From contig CM044857.1 in NCBI GenBank assembly GCA_024500155.1, positions 44,783,001-44,847,000 of the forward strand: a stretch of 64,000 nt of DNA. The letters run 5' to 3'. A program made the translations under genes and the position numbers. The stretch is from Chenopodium formosanum (taxonomy: Eukaryota > Streptophyta > Magnoliopsida > Caryophyllales > Amaranthaceae). Below, piece after piece: positions 36,696 to 47,863 of the stretch (positions are counted from its first letter, which is position 1; each line of letters opens with the position of its first letter). The notes beneath the pieces were generated by a model. It saw nothing but the letters and a program-made list of their open reading frames with translations. It was not told the origin of the DNA and did no database searches.

Positions 36696-36806
36696 AAGAT
36701 CCCATTAATAAACACAATGATACAATTAGAATTTTTTTGAGAGCAAAATAAAAAGTGAATAGTTTAAACTCTGAAAACCATGGAGATAGGGTTTAGAAGT
36801 CGAACA

Positions 36807-36815
36807 TATATAAAA
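36807..36815 (+). promoter_or_regulatory. TATA box of TRM1
   Basis: TATATAAAA is the only strong TATA motif immediately upstream of TRM1. It lies 32 bp before the ATG at 36839, so the transcription start would fall on or next to that ATG. Confidence 0.5.
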
Positions 36816-36838
36816 GTCGGCTAATTTGACTCTGTGTT

Positions 36839-39800
36839 ATGCACTCGTTGTTGCTCCCTAAATTATTTAATTTCACACAAAAACTACCCTTTCTTACTCT
36901 CCCACTTCTCCCACTCCTCCTGCACTTCAAAACTGCTCAGAAATCGCCAAATCTTCAATTGATTTCCCCCTTTTCTTCGATTTTTGAGAACAATACAAAT
37001 CAGCGGGAAGAAAAATTTGTGGGATTTGAGGAGATGGGTGGTTCTAAAGATGGGTCGGTTGAAGATGAACAACATAAGAAGGGTAACTCTAATTCTATTG
37101 ATGTCAATGATTATGTTGTTGTCAAAGAAGGAGAGGCTGAGATTCTTATGCATAAGGGTAATCAAGTGTTCTTTAACAGAACCCAGGTGATTTTTTAATT
37201 ATTTTATGTTGATTTTCATCTGGGGTTTATGTTAATTTGTTTAATATTATTAAATTTGAATTGGGGTTTTGGGATTTTTTGCTCATTGAGTTATTTTTTA
37301 TGAGATGATTATCTGCCCTTTATTTGTTCTTTGATGCATTGGTTTGTATGAATTTAGTGTTGTTGATTATTGTAATGTTTGATTTGCAATTGGAATAGAT
37401 TGGTGCTTGTTGATTAGGGCAAAGATTTAACCTTTGATCTTGTATGTTAGCTTGTTTGATTTAGTGATGTTACCTCGTTTTGCCTGAAGTTTTGTGGAGG
37501 AAGTGTTAAATGCATTCGTGTATATTTTCAGTAGGGTCACATTGCTTTATTTAAGTACCCTAGCAAACACACTCATTGGTTTTTGCTCATTTGAGCTGAA
37601 GGATTGTAGATTGGTGTAGATTAAGCTGTTGCAAACTTGCAATCCTAATGGTTTTTTTTTTTTTTTTTTAATTTTTATAATTGATCTTGCTAGCTTCATG
37701 TTTTATTCCGTGACAAAACAATCGCGGGATATAAGAGTGATAAGCTATACAATCACGGAATGAGGAGTTGAATGGAGTTTTTTGGGTGATTTTGCTTCCC
37801 GGATTGATTCTAAGACTAAAAACTAGCTGGGGGGTGAAGCCGAGATTTTGTTAGAACTAGTATTTCTACAGTATATTTTGGGACGGCCTTTAATTTATCT
37901 GGCACTATGGAATATAAAGTGACTAAAGTTAGTTTTTGGTGGATAAGTTTTCATTATGACTGTGGAATATTCTCATGATTCTAACTTGATATCTTGTCTT
38001 TTCATTTAATCAGGTTAACAATAGGGACATATCTATTGCTGTCCTGAGAACATATATAGACAAACGTAAACAAGAGCATGAAGCATATCTGTCAAAGAAA
38101 GCAAAGGGGGCACCTAAAAGATCTGAAGAAAAAACTGATGCCCCAGATTCTGTGAATGGACCAGTAGAATCAAAGGCTGATTCCCATACATCTAATGGAG
38201 TTCATGATGATAATGTTGCTACTGATGGAAAGCCTGAGGATGCTTCTTGTGAAACTGTAGCAGAACCAAGCAAAACCGTGGTAGGCAAGTTTCAGCGGGA
38301 ACTAAAGCCACCAAGAGTTCTTGAGGTATCAGCTTTTGATTTGCTTTCGTTGTTTTGTCTAAGTGGTGAAGATGCTGAAAGAGGCTGATCTTAATATTTT
38401 GCAACATGCATCATTATACTTTTCCTTGAGATGAATCTTCTTTATGCCCAACTCTGCAGGCGTTGTCTGCCTCTGGTTTAAGAGCTCTTAGGTATGCTCG
38501 GGAAGTTGAGGGACTTGGTCAAATTGTTGCCCTGGACAATGATAAAGGTAAGTTTCTTTTAAGATTGATTATGAGAGTTAGCTCTGACGTTCCGTGAATG
38601 ACTTGTTCTAGTTTCGTATGTGGCTAGTTTCTTTTATGATTGTTAGTGGGTCGCCATTGATTGATGGACATGCTGTTGGAGTTGCTTATAAAGGATAATA
38701 TCTTCTCTGTTTCTTAATATTTGGCCATTATTGGTTTTTATGGTCAAATGTCACCAGCTTTGAACATTTTTTTTCCCTATTAGAAAGTTAATTCCGTAAT
38801 TCTAGTTGGTTTTAAAAACTGAACAAGATATATCTGCAATCTAGTTTATTGCAAAATTGTCAAATAAGTTGTTGTAGATAGAAAATTTGATCTAATCAAA
38901 TATTGGCCTACTTTTGAATTGGAGGCAGAATTCGCTTAAGATCCATATGATTCTTATATTTTGCATGAGAGTGCTGTCTTACTGATAGAATGTACCAATT
39001 TTATGCAGCTTCTGTTGAAGCATGCCAGAGAAATATAAAATTTAATGGTTCTGTGGCAAGTTCAAAGGTGGAATCTAACTTTGCTGATGCTCGGGTTTAC
39101 ATGCTTACTCATCCTAAAGAATTTGAAGTGGTATGGTTTCAACTTGTGAATCTATCTCTAGTGCTGCTTGAAATGTGGAATTTTGGAGTTCTGCTATTGT
39201 TTTGAAACCTTTGATACTCTATATTAGTACAATTGTATCTAAATGCTCATGAATGGATAGAAAAGAGAGCTATGCTCTCATTCAATATTTGTTGTCTTAG
39301 TTTGCTAAAATTAATCATTCTTAGAGATCTTGGTGGTTTGCTTTCAAAATTTCATTGTCACGACCTTCTAAAGAAAATTTATTGAAAATTTACTCTTTTT
39401 TTCTTCTGACTTGGTAGCTGAAGAAATGCTATATTCTTTTTGTTTGCTTTTATATTTTCTTTTTCTTATGGGATGTACTAATTAGTGATGTTGATTTGCT
39501 TCCAGGTTGATCTTGATCCTTATGGTTCACCGTCTGTGTTTTTGGACTCTGCTATTCAGTCTGTTGTTGATGGAGGCATGCTAATGTGCACAGCCACAGA
39601 TATGGCAGTATTGTGTGGGGGTAATGCAGAGGTTTGCTATTCAAAGTAAGTCTTTTTCTCCATCAAACCCTAATTTGATGATCTCCCATTCCTGCTTATT
39701 TGTTGTGGTGCTGACTGGGGAATAATTCAAAATTTCAAACAGGTATAATTCAATTCCATTGAAAGCTAAGTACTGTCATGAAATGGCTTTGAGGATTTTG

Positions 39801-42521
39801 CTGGCTAGCATTGAGGTAGTCAATTTTGTAGTCTGAACTCTCTCTTGGTACTCAATTTTTGCCTACATTTCCAACTTTGAGTAGCCACTTAATTAACTGA
39901 TTGATTTTCAATTGCTTGGCATGAATTAATTTGGTTTCTGTATTGATAAGCAACACTGCTGTGCTATCAATTTAATCGATGATTCTTTTTTTTGACAAAT
40001 TAATCGATGATTCAAGAACTGTGTAATTAAATGTTTTGTTGATTGTGAGGCTTGAAGAAGAATCCTTTTGTATTCTAGTTCCTCCATAGTTCATGTCTAG
40101 ATCTCTTGGTGATGATCTTATTATTTCGTACAGTTACAAAGTGCCTTTTATGAGGCTCCTAAGTAGGCCAAACTAAGGTGTTCGTATGTATGCAATTAGG
40201 GAGACACTACTTTTAAATGCCGTACTGAAGTGCCAGTGACTCATCTATTATTCCAAAACTACAGTAGTACGATTCAGTTTCATGAAAATTTTATGTAGTA
40301 CGTTGTGATCAAAAGTTGAAAAATCACCAAATAGCAATTGTTAAAGCTTTATTGGAAGACCTTTAAAGGGTGAAAAGCCTGTGATCAGCAACTTTCTGTG
40401 ATCTCTGGATATCAGATTCTGTGACCAAACTTAATGTATGTAATTGTGAAGATCTAGGTATTTTAATGGTTTTGCTAGTTTGTATAAATTCTGGAGCACT
40501 TTCTCAGACCTGCTCTCTTGATTGTTTAATAGCAAAGAGAGCAATCCAAAATACGAGTAAGCTTATTTATTCTTTTGGTGTAATATGTGTACTCCCCTGC
40601 TTGGAGAATATATTTATTTAGGAGAGCACAAAGTACAAAGTATTTGTTTCCCGCTCCAAAAATTCATGTTTCGTATTTGATGAACTTTTGAATTATTATT
40701 GGTCCTTACTTCTAAGATCTCCCATATATATGCCATTAGGGTTAACCTTTTACTGTACTGTGCAGAGCCATGCAAACCGATATAAACGCTACATTGTTCC
40801 CATACTCTCTGTACGGATGGATTTTTACATTCGAGTATTTGTTCGCATTTACAGGTGGGTGACATATCCTGCTCAATTAAGCTATGATGCCAGCTTTTAT
40901 TTTCAGAGCACACCATGCTACTAAATTTTTTGCTGTTGTAGTTTGGTTTTCACATTGCTGCTTCCTCAAATTCATGTCTTGACATTATGCAGTTCTGCAA
41001 GCATTATGAAGGAGACTCCTCTTAAACTGTCATATGTTTACCAATGTGTTGGATGTGATTCTTTCCATTTACAGCCTCTGGGGAGATCTGTCTCCAAGGT
41101 AGTGTTTTTCTTATGAATCATTTGTTTAATATTTTATACAAAGTATATGTATTTTTCTTCTTTCTGAGCTACCATTTTGTTTATTATTTACTTTTATTTT
41201 TGTAGAACAACAATATGAAATACTATCCTGGCTATGGTCCTGTAGTCCCACAAGAATGCTCTGATTGTGGCAAGAGATTTAACATGGGTGGGCCAATTTG
41301 GTCAGCTCCTATACATGATCAAGAGTGGGTGACCTCTATACTATCAGATGTGAAAGCTATGAAGGATCGTTATCCTGCTTATGATAAAATTGTTGCAGTG
41401 CTGACAACTGTTTCAGAGGTATTTTTTTTTTCCTCAAAGATTTAATTACCACTCTCTTTAAAGATGCAGAATCTCTATACATATATTAACTCATGAACCG
41501 TGATGAATCATTTCATAGCTTTTGTATAATTTGACTTGTCGTGCAGGAGCTGCCAGATGTTCCATTGTTTTTGTGCTTGCATAACCTTTGCGGAACATTA
41601 AAGTGCACATCTCCGGCAGCTGTTATATTCAGGTCAGCTGTACTAAATGCCGGGTATCGCATATCAGGAACTCATGCAAGTCCTCTGGGTCTAAAAACAG
41701 ATGCTCCTATGAGTGTCATTTGGGACATCATGCGCTGTTGGGTAATTATTTGACCTACATGTCTGACATCTTGTATTGCATATAAACATTGTACCTATTA
41801 AACTGAAAATTGGAGTATTGATGGCTTATGTTAGTTATGTACATAAAGTATTAAAGTGTGTAAATATTCCACATAGCAAGATTCTATTATTTGTGTTAAG
41901 TTGTGCACTGAATCAACATTTCTCTGCTGTAGGTGAAAAACCATCCAGTAAAACCGCAACCTGCCGATCAGTCAGGAACCGTGATACTTTCCAAGGAACC
42001 GGAAATTCAGGTAACTATCTTCCCACCTTGGCTGTCTCCTTTTTTATTATAGGCCACTTTCTCTTCCGTCCTCAAAGCTCACTATGTTTGGTCTATTTGT
42101 AACCATGAAAGTCACATGTAACTTACATTATTAGAAAATGTTTTTATTTTTTATTTTTATTTTTTTAAATAACTTGCTAGAAAATGTTTTTGTTTTTTGT
42201 CACTTACTAGGAAATGTTTTTTTTTTTTTTTTTTTTTTTTTGCACATAATCAATCTTATGTTGTGCTGGATCTTCTACTAGGCAAACTTTACCCGAGCAG
42301 TTGCCTCTCTTAGCAAGGCACAAGCAAAGAAAGTTGCTCGTTTTCTTCCGAATCCAGAAAGGTATTGGGGGCCTAAAGTCCGGGGAGGCCGCCAGATTAC
42401 TAGCAAACACGTATCTCTTTTGGGTCCAGAGGCCATCAACGGTTCTGCAAACCACGACGAAGAAGGTGAAGAGTCTGATGCTAAGCGTCAAAAGATCGAC
42501 AATCATACCTCTGATTCATGA
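36839..42521 (+). CDS. TRM1: tRNA (guanine-26-N2)-dimethyltransferase, 12 exons
   Basis: Exons: 36839-37186, 38014-38325, 38460-38547, 39009-39130, 39506-39645, 39743-39815, 40766-40854, 40993-41098, 41206-41418, 41547-41741, 41933-42010, 42282-42521. They encode 667 residues from the first ATG. A central SAM-dependent methyltransferase domain shows ALSASGLRALRYARE (about 221-235), ALDNDK (244-249) and the active-site motif VDLDPYGSP (291-299). Two Cys pairs, CVGC (409-412) and CSDC (444-447), match the zinc-binding part of the Trm1 C-terminal domain. The tail is basic and acidic, with a possible nuclear signal near AKRQK. The enzyme adds one or two methyl groups to G26 of tRNAs. The first 65 residues are leucine/serine-rich and low in acidic residues, like an organelle presequence. 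A second in-frame ATG at 37034 (MGGSKDGS) would give a form without it. Confidence 0.95.
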
Positions 42522-44181
42522 TAATCCTCTTTAATTATGTTTTTATGTACCTCAGCAGGGAATGGAGAAGAGGACAAATGGGAAGTCCAATAGTATGAAG
42601 CCATCTTATGTTGGGACATTAAAAAAAAAAAAAAAAGCATTTTGTTTTCTTAATTAGGGTTTTTTGATGTGCCATTTTTTAGTTTGGCTTTCTAGATTTT
42701 TACATCCATGTAATTCAGTCTTTGTTTGTTTTCTAATATTTGGCAATTTTGTGACTAAAATTATATGATTCTTTGTTATTAGCTCGATTTCTTTATATTG
42801 ATTGATCAGATAAAATTTTTGATATTGTTCACTCTATTTTTTTCCCTAACCATTATTTAGACGAGATTAAATTACCTTCAGGGATCAAGAAATTAGGAAC
42901 ATAGTATTAGACATGCAAATCAGTCATTTAATCTTCTTCCCTTAACGTTTCAAAGTATGTAGTGTTTTCTGTGTTTTTTTTTTTTTGCCTGTTTGACGGA
43001 GTGTTTCTTCAATTGAGTGTTTGTTTTATGTGTTTTTTTCACTTGTTCGACTAAGTGATTTCTGCGTTTTGTGGTCTTTATGGCTATAGGGAGGGTTGAC
43101 TCGATTAAGTGTTTTTGTGTTTTGTGGTCATTTGTTCGTAGGGATGGTTGGCTTTTCTTAGTATTGTGGTTTCTTGGAGAGAGACAGATTTGGAAGTACG
43201 AATGAATAACCCTTTTAGGTTTATATTACTGCTATCAGTTTTTATTGATCAATCGTCTTCAGCAATATGAAGTCAAGAGTGTACAAGTAAAGAACATTTT
43301 ACCTGCGAAAAATTCCTTTCTGTATTTGCAAACTAAGTATGCAGCTAAGAAGGCATGCTTAAATCACAGTATAAGCAAGTCCATAGACCATTTTAGAGTT
43401 GGTGAGTGCATAGTGGAAGCAAATTAAAGATGTAGAGATTGATAAAGTAATTAGGAGATAGATGAAGGCCAAATAAGCAGTAAAGTAATGGATACAATTA
43501 ATGTGGGAAAAATTATCAAAAAAACTAACGAACGACAAGCGTCGAAAATAATTCATAGAACCCTTTCAACAGAACTCTCACTGTAGGAACGCGGTCGGAG
43601 TATTGAAGGATGATGGAGGTGGATAGTCTGGATAGATACATTGCTCCCAAATGATGCCCAATATCACTATATATAGGTGATGTATGATGGTGGAGGAAGT
43701 GTGGAATTTCCTACACACAAGTTCTTTAAATTCTCCACACAACTCAGTACTTCTAGATTCTTTCACCATTCTCCATCAATTTCTCACTATTTTAGAGTTT
43801 TCTGGAAACCTTGAGATATAATAAGTTAGGCTATGAAATTTGGGCCACACTAACCAAACAGACCATAACAGAACAAAGATACACGAGCTAGAAGGTGATA
43901 TGAAGTAATCCAAAAACTGAAAATTTGATTGATCTAAAAGCTCATGGCCTGTAGATAGCCAATGTAATAAATACCTCTATATTATCGGTCCTGAATAGCA
44001 TAAGCCTGACCATAACAGGCCAAAAGAAAAAATTGCTGAAAGTAAATGCGGAATATAAGAGCAGCTGTGCTAACCTATATAAATTACCCCTAACTCTGAC
44101 GTCAAGTCAGAAAACAGCTGCTTAAAATAGAGTTTTGGAAAATAGGAGAATGATGTATAATCTGAATAGTTGTTGGTTGAT
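42522..44181. other. 3' flanks of the convergent TRM1 and RGP genes
   Basis: No gene is recognised between the two stop codons. T-rich and AATAAA-like sequences serve as the 3' regions. A stretch at about 43560-43860 with a TATATATAGG core could be an LTR remnant, but its ends were not found. Confidence 0.4.
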
Positions 44182-47100
44182 CTACTTGGCATCACCGTTA
44201 GCCAACTTGGTCTCAGCTGGGTTGAGCTCATCCCATGCATCGATCCAGGTGACCATAGCATCGGAAAGCTTCTCAAAGTAGGGATCTATCTTGGCTAGCT
44301 TATCCTTGACCTGAGTAGCTAGCTCCTTGTAGCACTGCTGAACAGTGGTGCATTCCTTAGGAATCACGGCAGATTGGAAGAAGGGGATGATCTCTTCTTG
44401 CCAGAAAATGCCCTTGTACTCCTTCCTCAAGTTGGTAAATGGGTTGCTAGCCTTGCTGTGGTAGATGTAGGGAAGACCAGTCTTCACTCCCAATCCCAAG
44501 TGATCACAGATGACCTATGTAAACCATAACCCGAAGATAGATTGTCATTAAAATTTGAAAGACATGCTGAATTACATACCATAGGAAGTATCTGAAATTT
44601 GTTTTGATTCATTAGATCGTTTTATAAAAATCAATTTCCTTCGAAAGAGCACCTGAAGGACAATGGTGCATATTAGAAAGTCATGTTGTGTAGACAATGA
44701 GGAGAATGAAATACCTTTGTGCACCATCCAGCCCACATATCATCGTAACGTCCAATAGGCTGACCATCACCCATGAGTCCAAAGTACATGGCAGGGCCGA
44801 TGAGCTCACGGTCAAAAGCCAAGTTCATACCACACATGGGGAACAATGTACCCTTTGGGATGGTCAAAACAGTGTCTACATACCTGAGACAGCATACATA
44901 ACCAATGATTTTAATCAGCAAAAAAAATTCAGTTGAGTAGAACATTAAAATTTCGAAACATGGGTGCACTAGGAAGTCACCTCTTGTTCCTCTCAAGGGG
45001 CTTAACAAGTTGAGTGGGTGCATCATAATCAGGGATGTTGAGCCAGAGACCATGGGAAACAGCAGTAGGAACACCCTCACGCAGGCTGAAGGGGTATCCA
45101 CGGACAAAGTCAGCACCATCACGGAATGGGTCATACAAAGTGTTGAAGAAGTAAGGTGTTGATGGGCACAAAAGGTTCCTAATGTGCTGCTCGAGAGCAT
45201 TGATATCATTGCCGGATAGGTCCTTGGCAACCTATACGCCAAAAGAATAGATTTAAGGTATATTCGACAAAAAAATTAACATTTATAAGAAAAACAACAT
45301 AGCATCACGAATAATGTAATATGTAAAGGAATTAGCAGATCAAAGGATTCAGGTCTGGTGACAGAATCGAATCACAGATCTAGAGATAATTATAAATAAT
45401 GTATATAAAGAAAGCTGCACATGGTATAGCAGGTAGCATCAGTCAACTAAAGTATGTCAAAACACATAAAACTAAACATATTACTGTCATAATCCTACTA
45501 GAAAAATCAGATGAAAATCTGAAATGCAAAGATCAATTCATGATATTGTCGAGGAATTAACTATAATTATACACATGTCATAAGACACATGTCATGATAT
45601 GATCAAGACGTGACCCACAGGATTAAGTCAGGGTGGCTTAAATGGAGAGCGGCCACGGGAGTGCTATGCGACCGCAGCATTCCCTTAAAGTTGAAGGGAA
45701 AATTCTACAGGACTGCCATAAGACCAGTGTTGCTCTATGGTACAGAATGTTGGGCTTCTAAGAAAGAGCATATTAAAAAGATGGAGGTTACGGAAATGCG
45801 CATGTTAAGGTGGATGTGTGGAAACACTTTAAGAGATAGAATCAGAAATGAGGTTATTCGCAAGAAAGTAGGTGTGGCGGGCATTGTAGATAAATTAAGG
45901 GAAAATCGTCTGCGTTGGTTTGGACATGTAAGACGGAGACCCGAGGGTGCACCGGTGCGAAGAGTGGAAGAGTGGGACCATGGAGGGATTAAACGAGGAA
46001 GAGGGAGACCAAAGATGACTTGGTTGGAAGGAGTGAGGAAGGATATGAAGTGCATGGATTTACGTGAGGATGAAGTTTTGGATCGTAAGGGATGGAGGAG
46101 AAAGATTTATGTTGATGACTACACGGAATAATCAAATTTGGTTCATGTTAGCCGACCCCACTTTTGGGATTAAGGCTTTGATTGATTGATTGATTGATTG
46201 ATATACACATGTCATCCATAGAAAGACTAAAGACTTGTTAACATATCCCTAATACTGAATCATAAGCTGATTGTCCATATACATCATCATCTTCCTATCC
46301 TATTTTCGGCATCAGCATTGTCAGATTACAATGATTTATATCAAATCAGTTTATGCCAAACATGAGCCTCATTATTTTATAATACAACCACCTTTTCCTC
46401 TTGTTAAAGCTAAGAGTCTCAAATATATCTCAGTTATGGAACAGACAATGTGGACAACTAGAAGCAACATTAATTATGGAAAATCATACATTTGTGATAG
46501 GCTAATAACTGCAATTGAAATTGTAATGATATCTTCATTGAAAAGGAAAGGAAATAAAGCCATAATTTGCCATCTGTTTCATTTCCATTCAAAAAGGTGC
46601 AAGATTAGAGGCTTTTATGACCCATGATATAGACTAATAATGTTGTGAGAAAAGAAAAAGGTTGTTACTTTATGTAGTCAAATGTTACCTAAACAGAAAG
46701 ATCTCATTCAAATTTCAAGTAGTATCAAAGAGATCAATGCTCAAATTAAATAATTGCATCATTTATTTGGAAAAATATAGCATTAAAATCATGATATGCT
46801 CATTAAATTGCCATGAAAAAGAAATCAAATCACAATAGACTAACCTCACTCAACAATTCAATGGCAAAATTCACTAATTTCAACAGTTATGAGACTTCCT
46901 AATTACAAATTCAGTAATTACTCCATCCTAATTTCGTCACATTACTAGTTCAAATTACAATTAAAAATCTCAATTCCGTTGTCACATTACTAGTTCAAAT
47001 TACATTTAAAAATCTCAATTCCGTTGTCACATTACTAGTTCACATTACACTATCAATATAACAATTGATTCTAAACCCAGTAAAATAAGATAACAATATA

Positions 47101-47192
47101 TCAAAATACATCAACAAAAGATAATAAAAATCACAACTTTATAGAGATAAAAATTGAAAACCCCAGATCCATGATCAAAAACCCATAATTCA

Positions 47193-47240
<48 letters not shown>

Positions 47241-47699
47241 ACAATCAAACCCCAGAAAACAGCAAGATCTAACAAAATTCATCAACCCCAGATCAAAAAA
47301 ACAAAAATTAATCAATACCCAAATAACAAAATCAACCAATCAATCAAAAAAACAACAAAATTTTAAAAAATTGAAAGAACTTACAAAGCAATCATCATCA
47401 ATGGTGTAGATATACTTCTTCTTAGAAACCATGTAACCAAAACAACGACAAGCAGAATCCTTAAAAGAGATACAATTAGCTTTAGGACCTAAAATCCTGT
47501 TAATATCATCTCTGTTATAGAGTTCATAATCAAAACCATCAGGAACATGAATCTTCTTTGTCGGATCACCATCTTGTACGATGATTAGATGATATGGTTG
47601 GAAAAATGGTCTCCACATTTCGAGGAAATCAAGGTTTCTGATTGTCGGAATAACAATGTCGAGCTCATCTTTCAGCAGAGGAGTTGCAGGGGTCGACAT
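44182..47699 (-). CDS. RGP: UDP-arabinopyranose mutase (reversibly glycosylated polypeptide), 4 exons
   Basis: Exons (minus): 47385-47699, 44981-45231, 44715-44883, 44182-44514, giving 355 residues, the usual RGP length. The start is the ATG at 47699 (MSTPATPLLKDELDIVIPTI); an upstream in-frame ATG at 47768 would add a non-conserved hydrophobic extension and lies close to the TATA box. The DxD-type motif TIDDDC is at 99-104. RGYPFSLREG (149-158) holds the arginine (here R156) that matches the Arg-158 known to be reversibly glycosylated in this family. The enzyme interconverts UDP-arabinopyranose and UDP-arabinofuranose at the cytosolic face of the Golgi, supplying arabinan, arabinoxylan and glycoprotein synthesis. 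Intron 1 (2.15 kb) carries a LINE fragment. Confidence 0.95.
45568..46215 (+). mobile_element. 5'-truncated RTE-type LINE with 14-bp target duplication
   Basis: The body, 45582-46201, encodes in one open frame of 173 codons (45610-46131) the C-terminal end of a LINE reverse-transcriptase polyprotein, including GTECWASKKEHIKKMEVTEM and LRWMCG...RDRIRNE...RWFGHV. It is followed by GCCGACCCCACTTTTGGGA and a (TTGA)n tail at about 46174-46200, which is typical of plant RTE elements. The flanks carry the exact repeat TATACACATGTCAT at 45568-45581 and 46202-46215. It lies antisense inside RGP intron 1. Only the C-terminal end of the protein is present, so it is non-functional, but the frame is still open. 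Confidence 0.9.
46936..47049. repeat. 45-bp tandem repeat, 2.5 copies, in RGP intron 1
   Basis: Copies begin GTCACATTACTAGTTCAAAT at 46936, 46981 and 47026, with the last copy partial. The first two are nearly identical. Confidence 0.85.
47200..47239 (+). repeat. 40-bp poly(A) tract in RGP intron 1
   Basis: A continuous run of A, 40 bases long, about 145 bp downstream (on the minus-strand gene) of exon 1. No matching retroposon body is visible next to it. Confidence 0.9.
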
Positions 47700-47768
47700 T
47701 GTTGGGAAAAACAGGGGAGGAGACAGAAAGAATGAGTTTGGGATGAATTGGAATGATATAATTTTCAA

Positions 47769-47776
47769 ATTTATAG
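47769..47776 (-). promoter_or_regulatory. TATA box of RGP
   Basis: CTATAAAT on the minus strand lies about 70-75 bp upstream of the chosen ATG at 47699. This agrees with the shorter protein start. Confidence 0.5.
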
Positions 47777-47811
47777 AGGTTTGATTTTTTATTTTATTTT
47801 TTTTATTATTG

Positions 47812-47816
<5 letters not shown>

Positions 47817-47858
<42 letters not shown>
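47817..47858 (+). repeat. 42-bp poly(T) tract just upstream of the RGP TATA box
   Basis: An unbroken run of 42 T (poly(A) on the gene's strand) ends about 40 bp upstream of the TATA box. Rigid dA:dT tracts exclude nucleosomes, so it may keep the promoter open; that is inferred. Confidence 0.9.

Positions 47859-47859
<1 letters not shown>

Positions 47860-47863
<4 letters not shown>

Noticed and set aside
46936..47049. CRISPR-like array of 45-bp units
   Set aside because: The units are contiguous tandem copies without unique spacers, and the genome is a plant.
47699..47768. Upstream in-frame ATG for RGP at 47768
   Set aside because: It would add a non-conserved hydrophobic stretch and lies within the TATA region, whereas MSTPATP... 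matches the family start.
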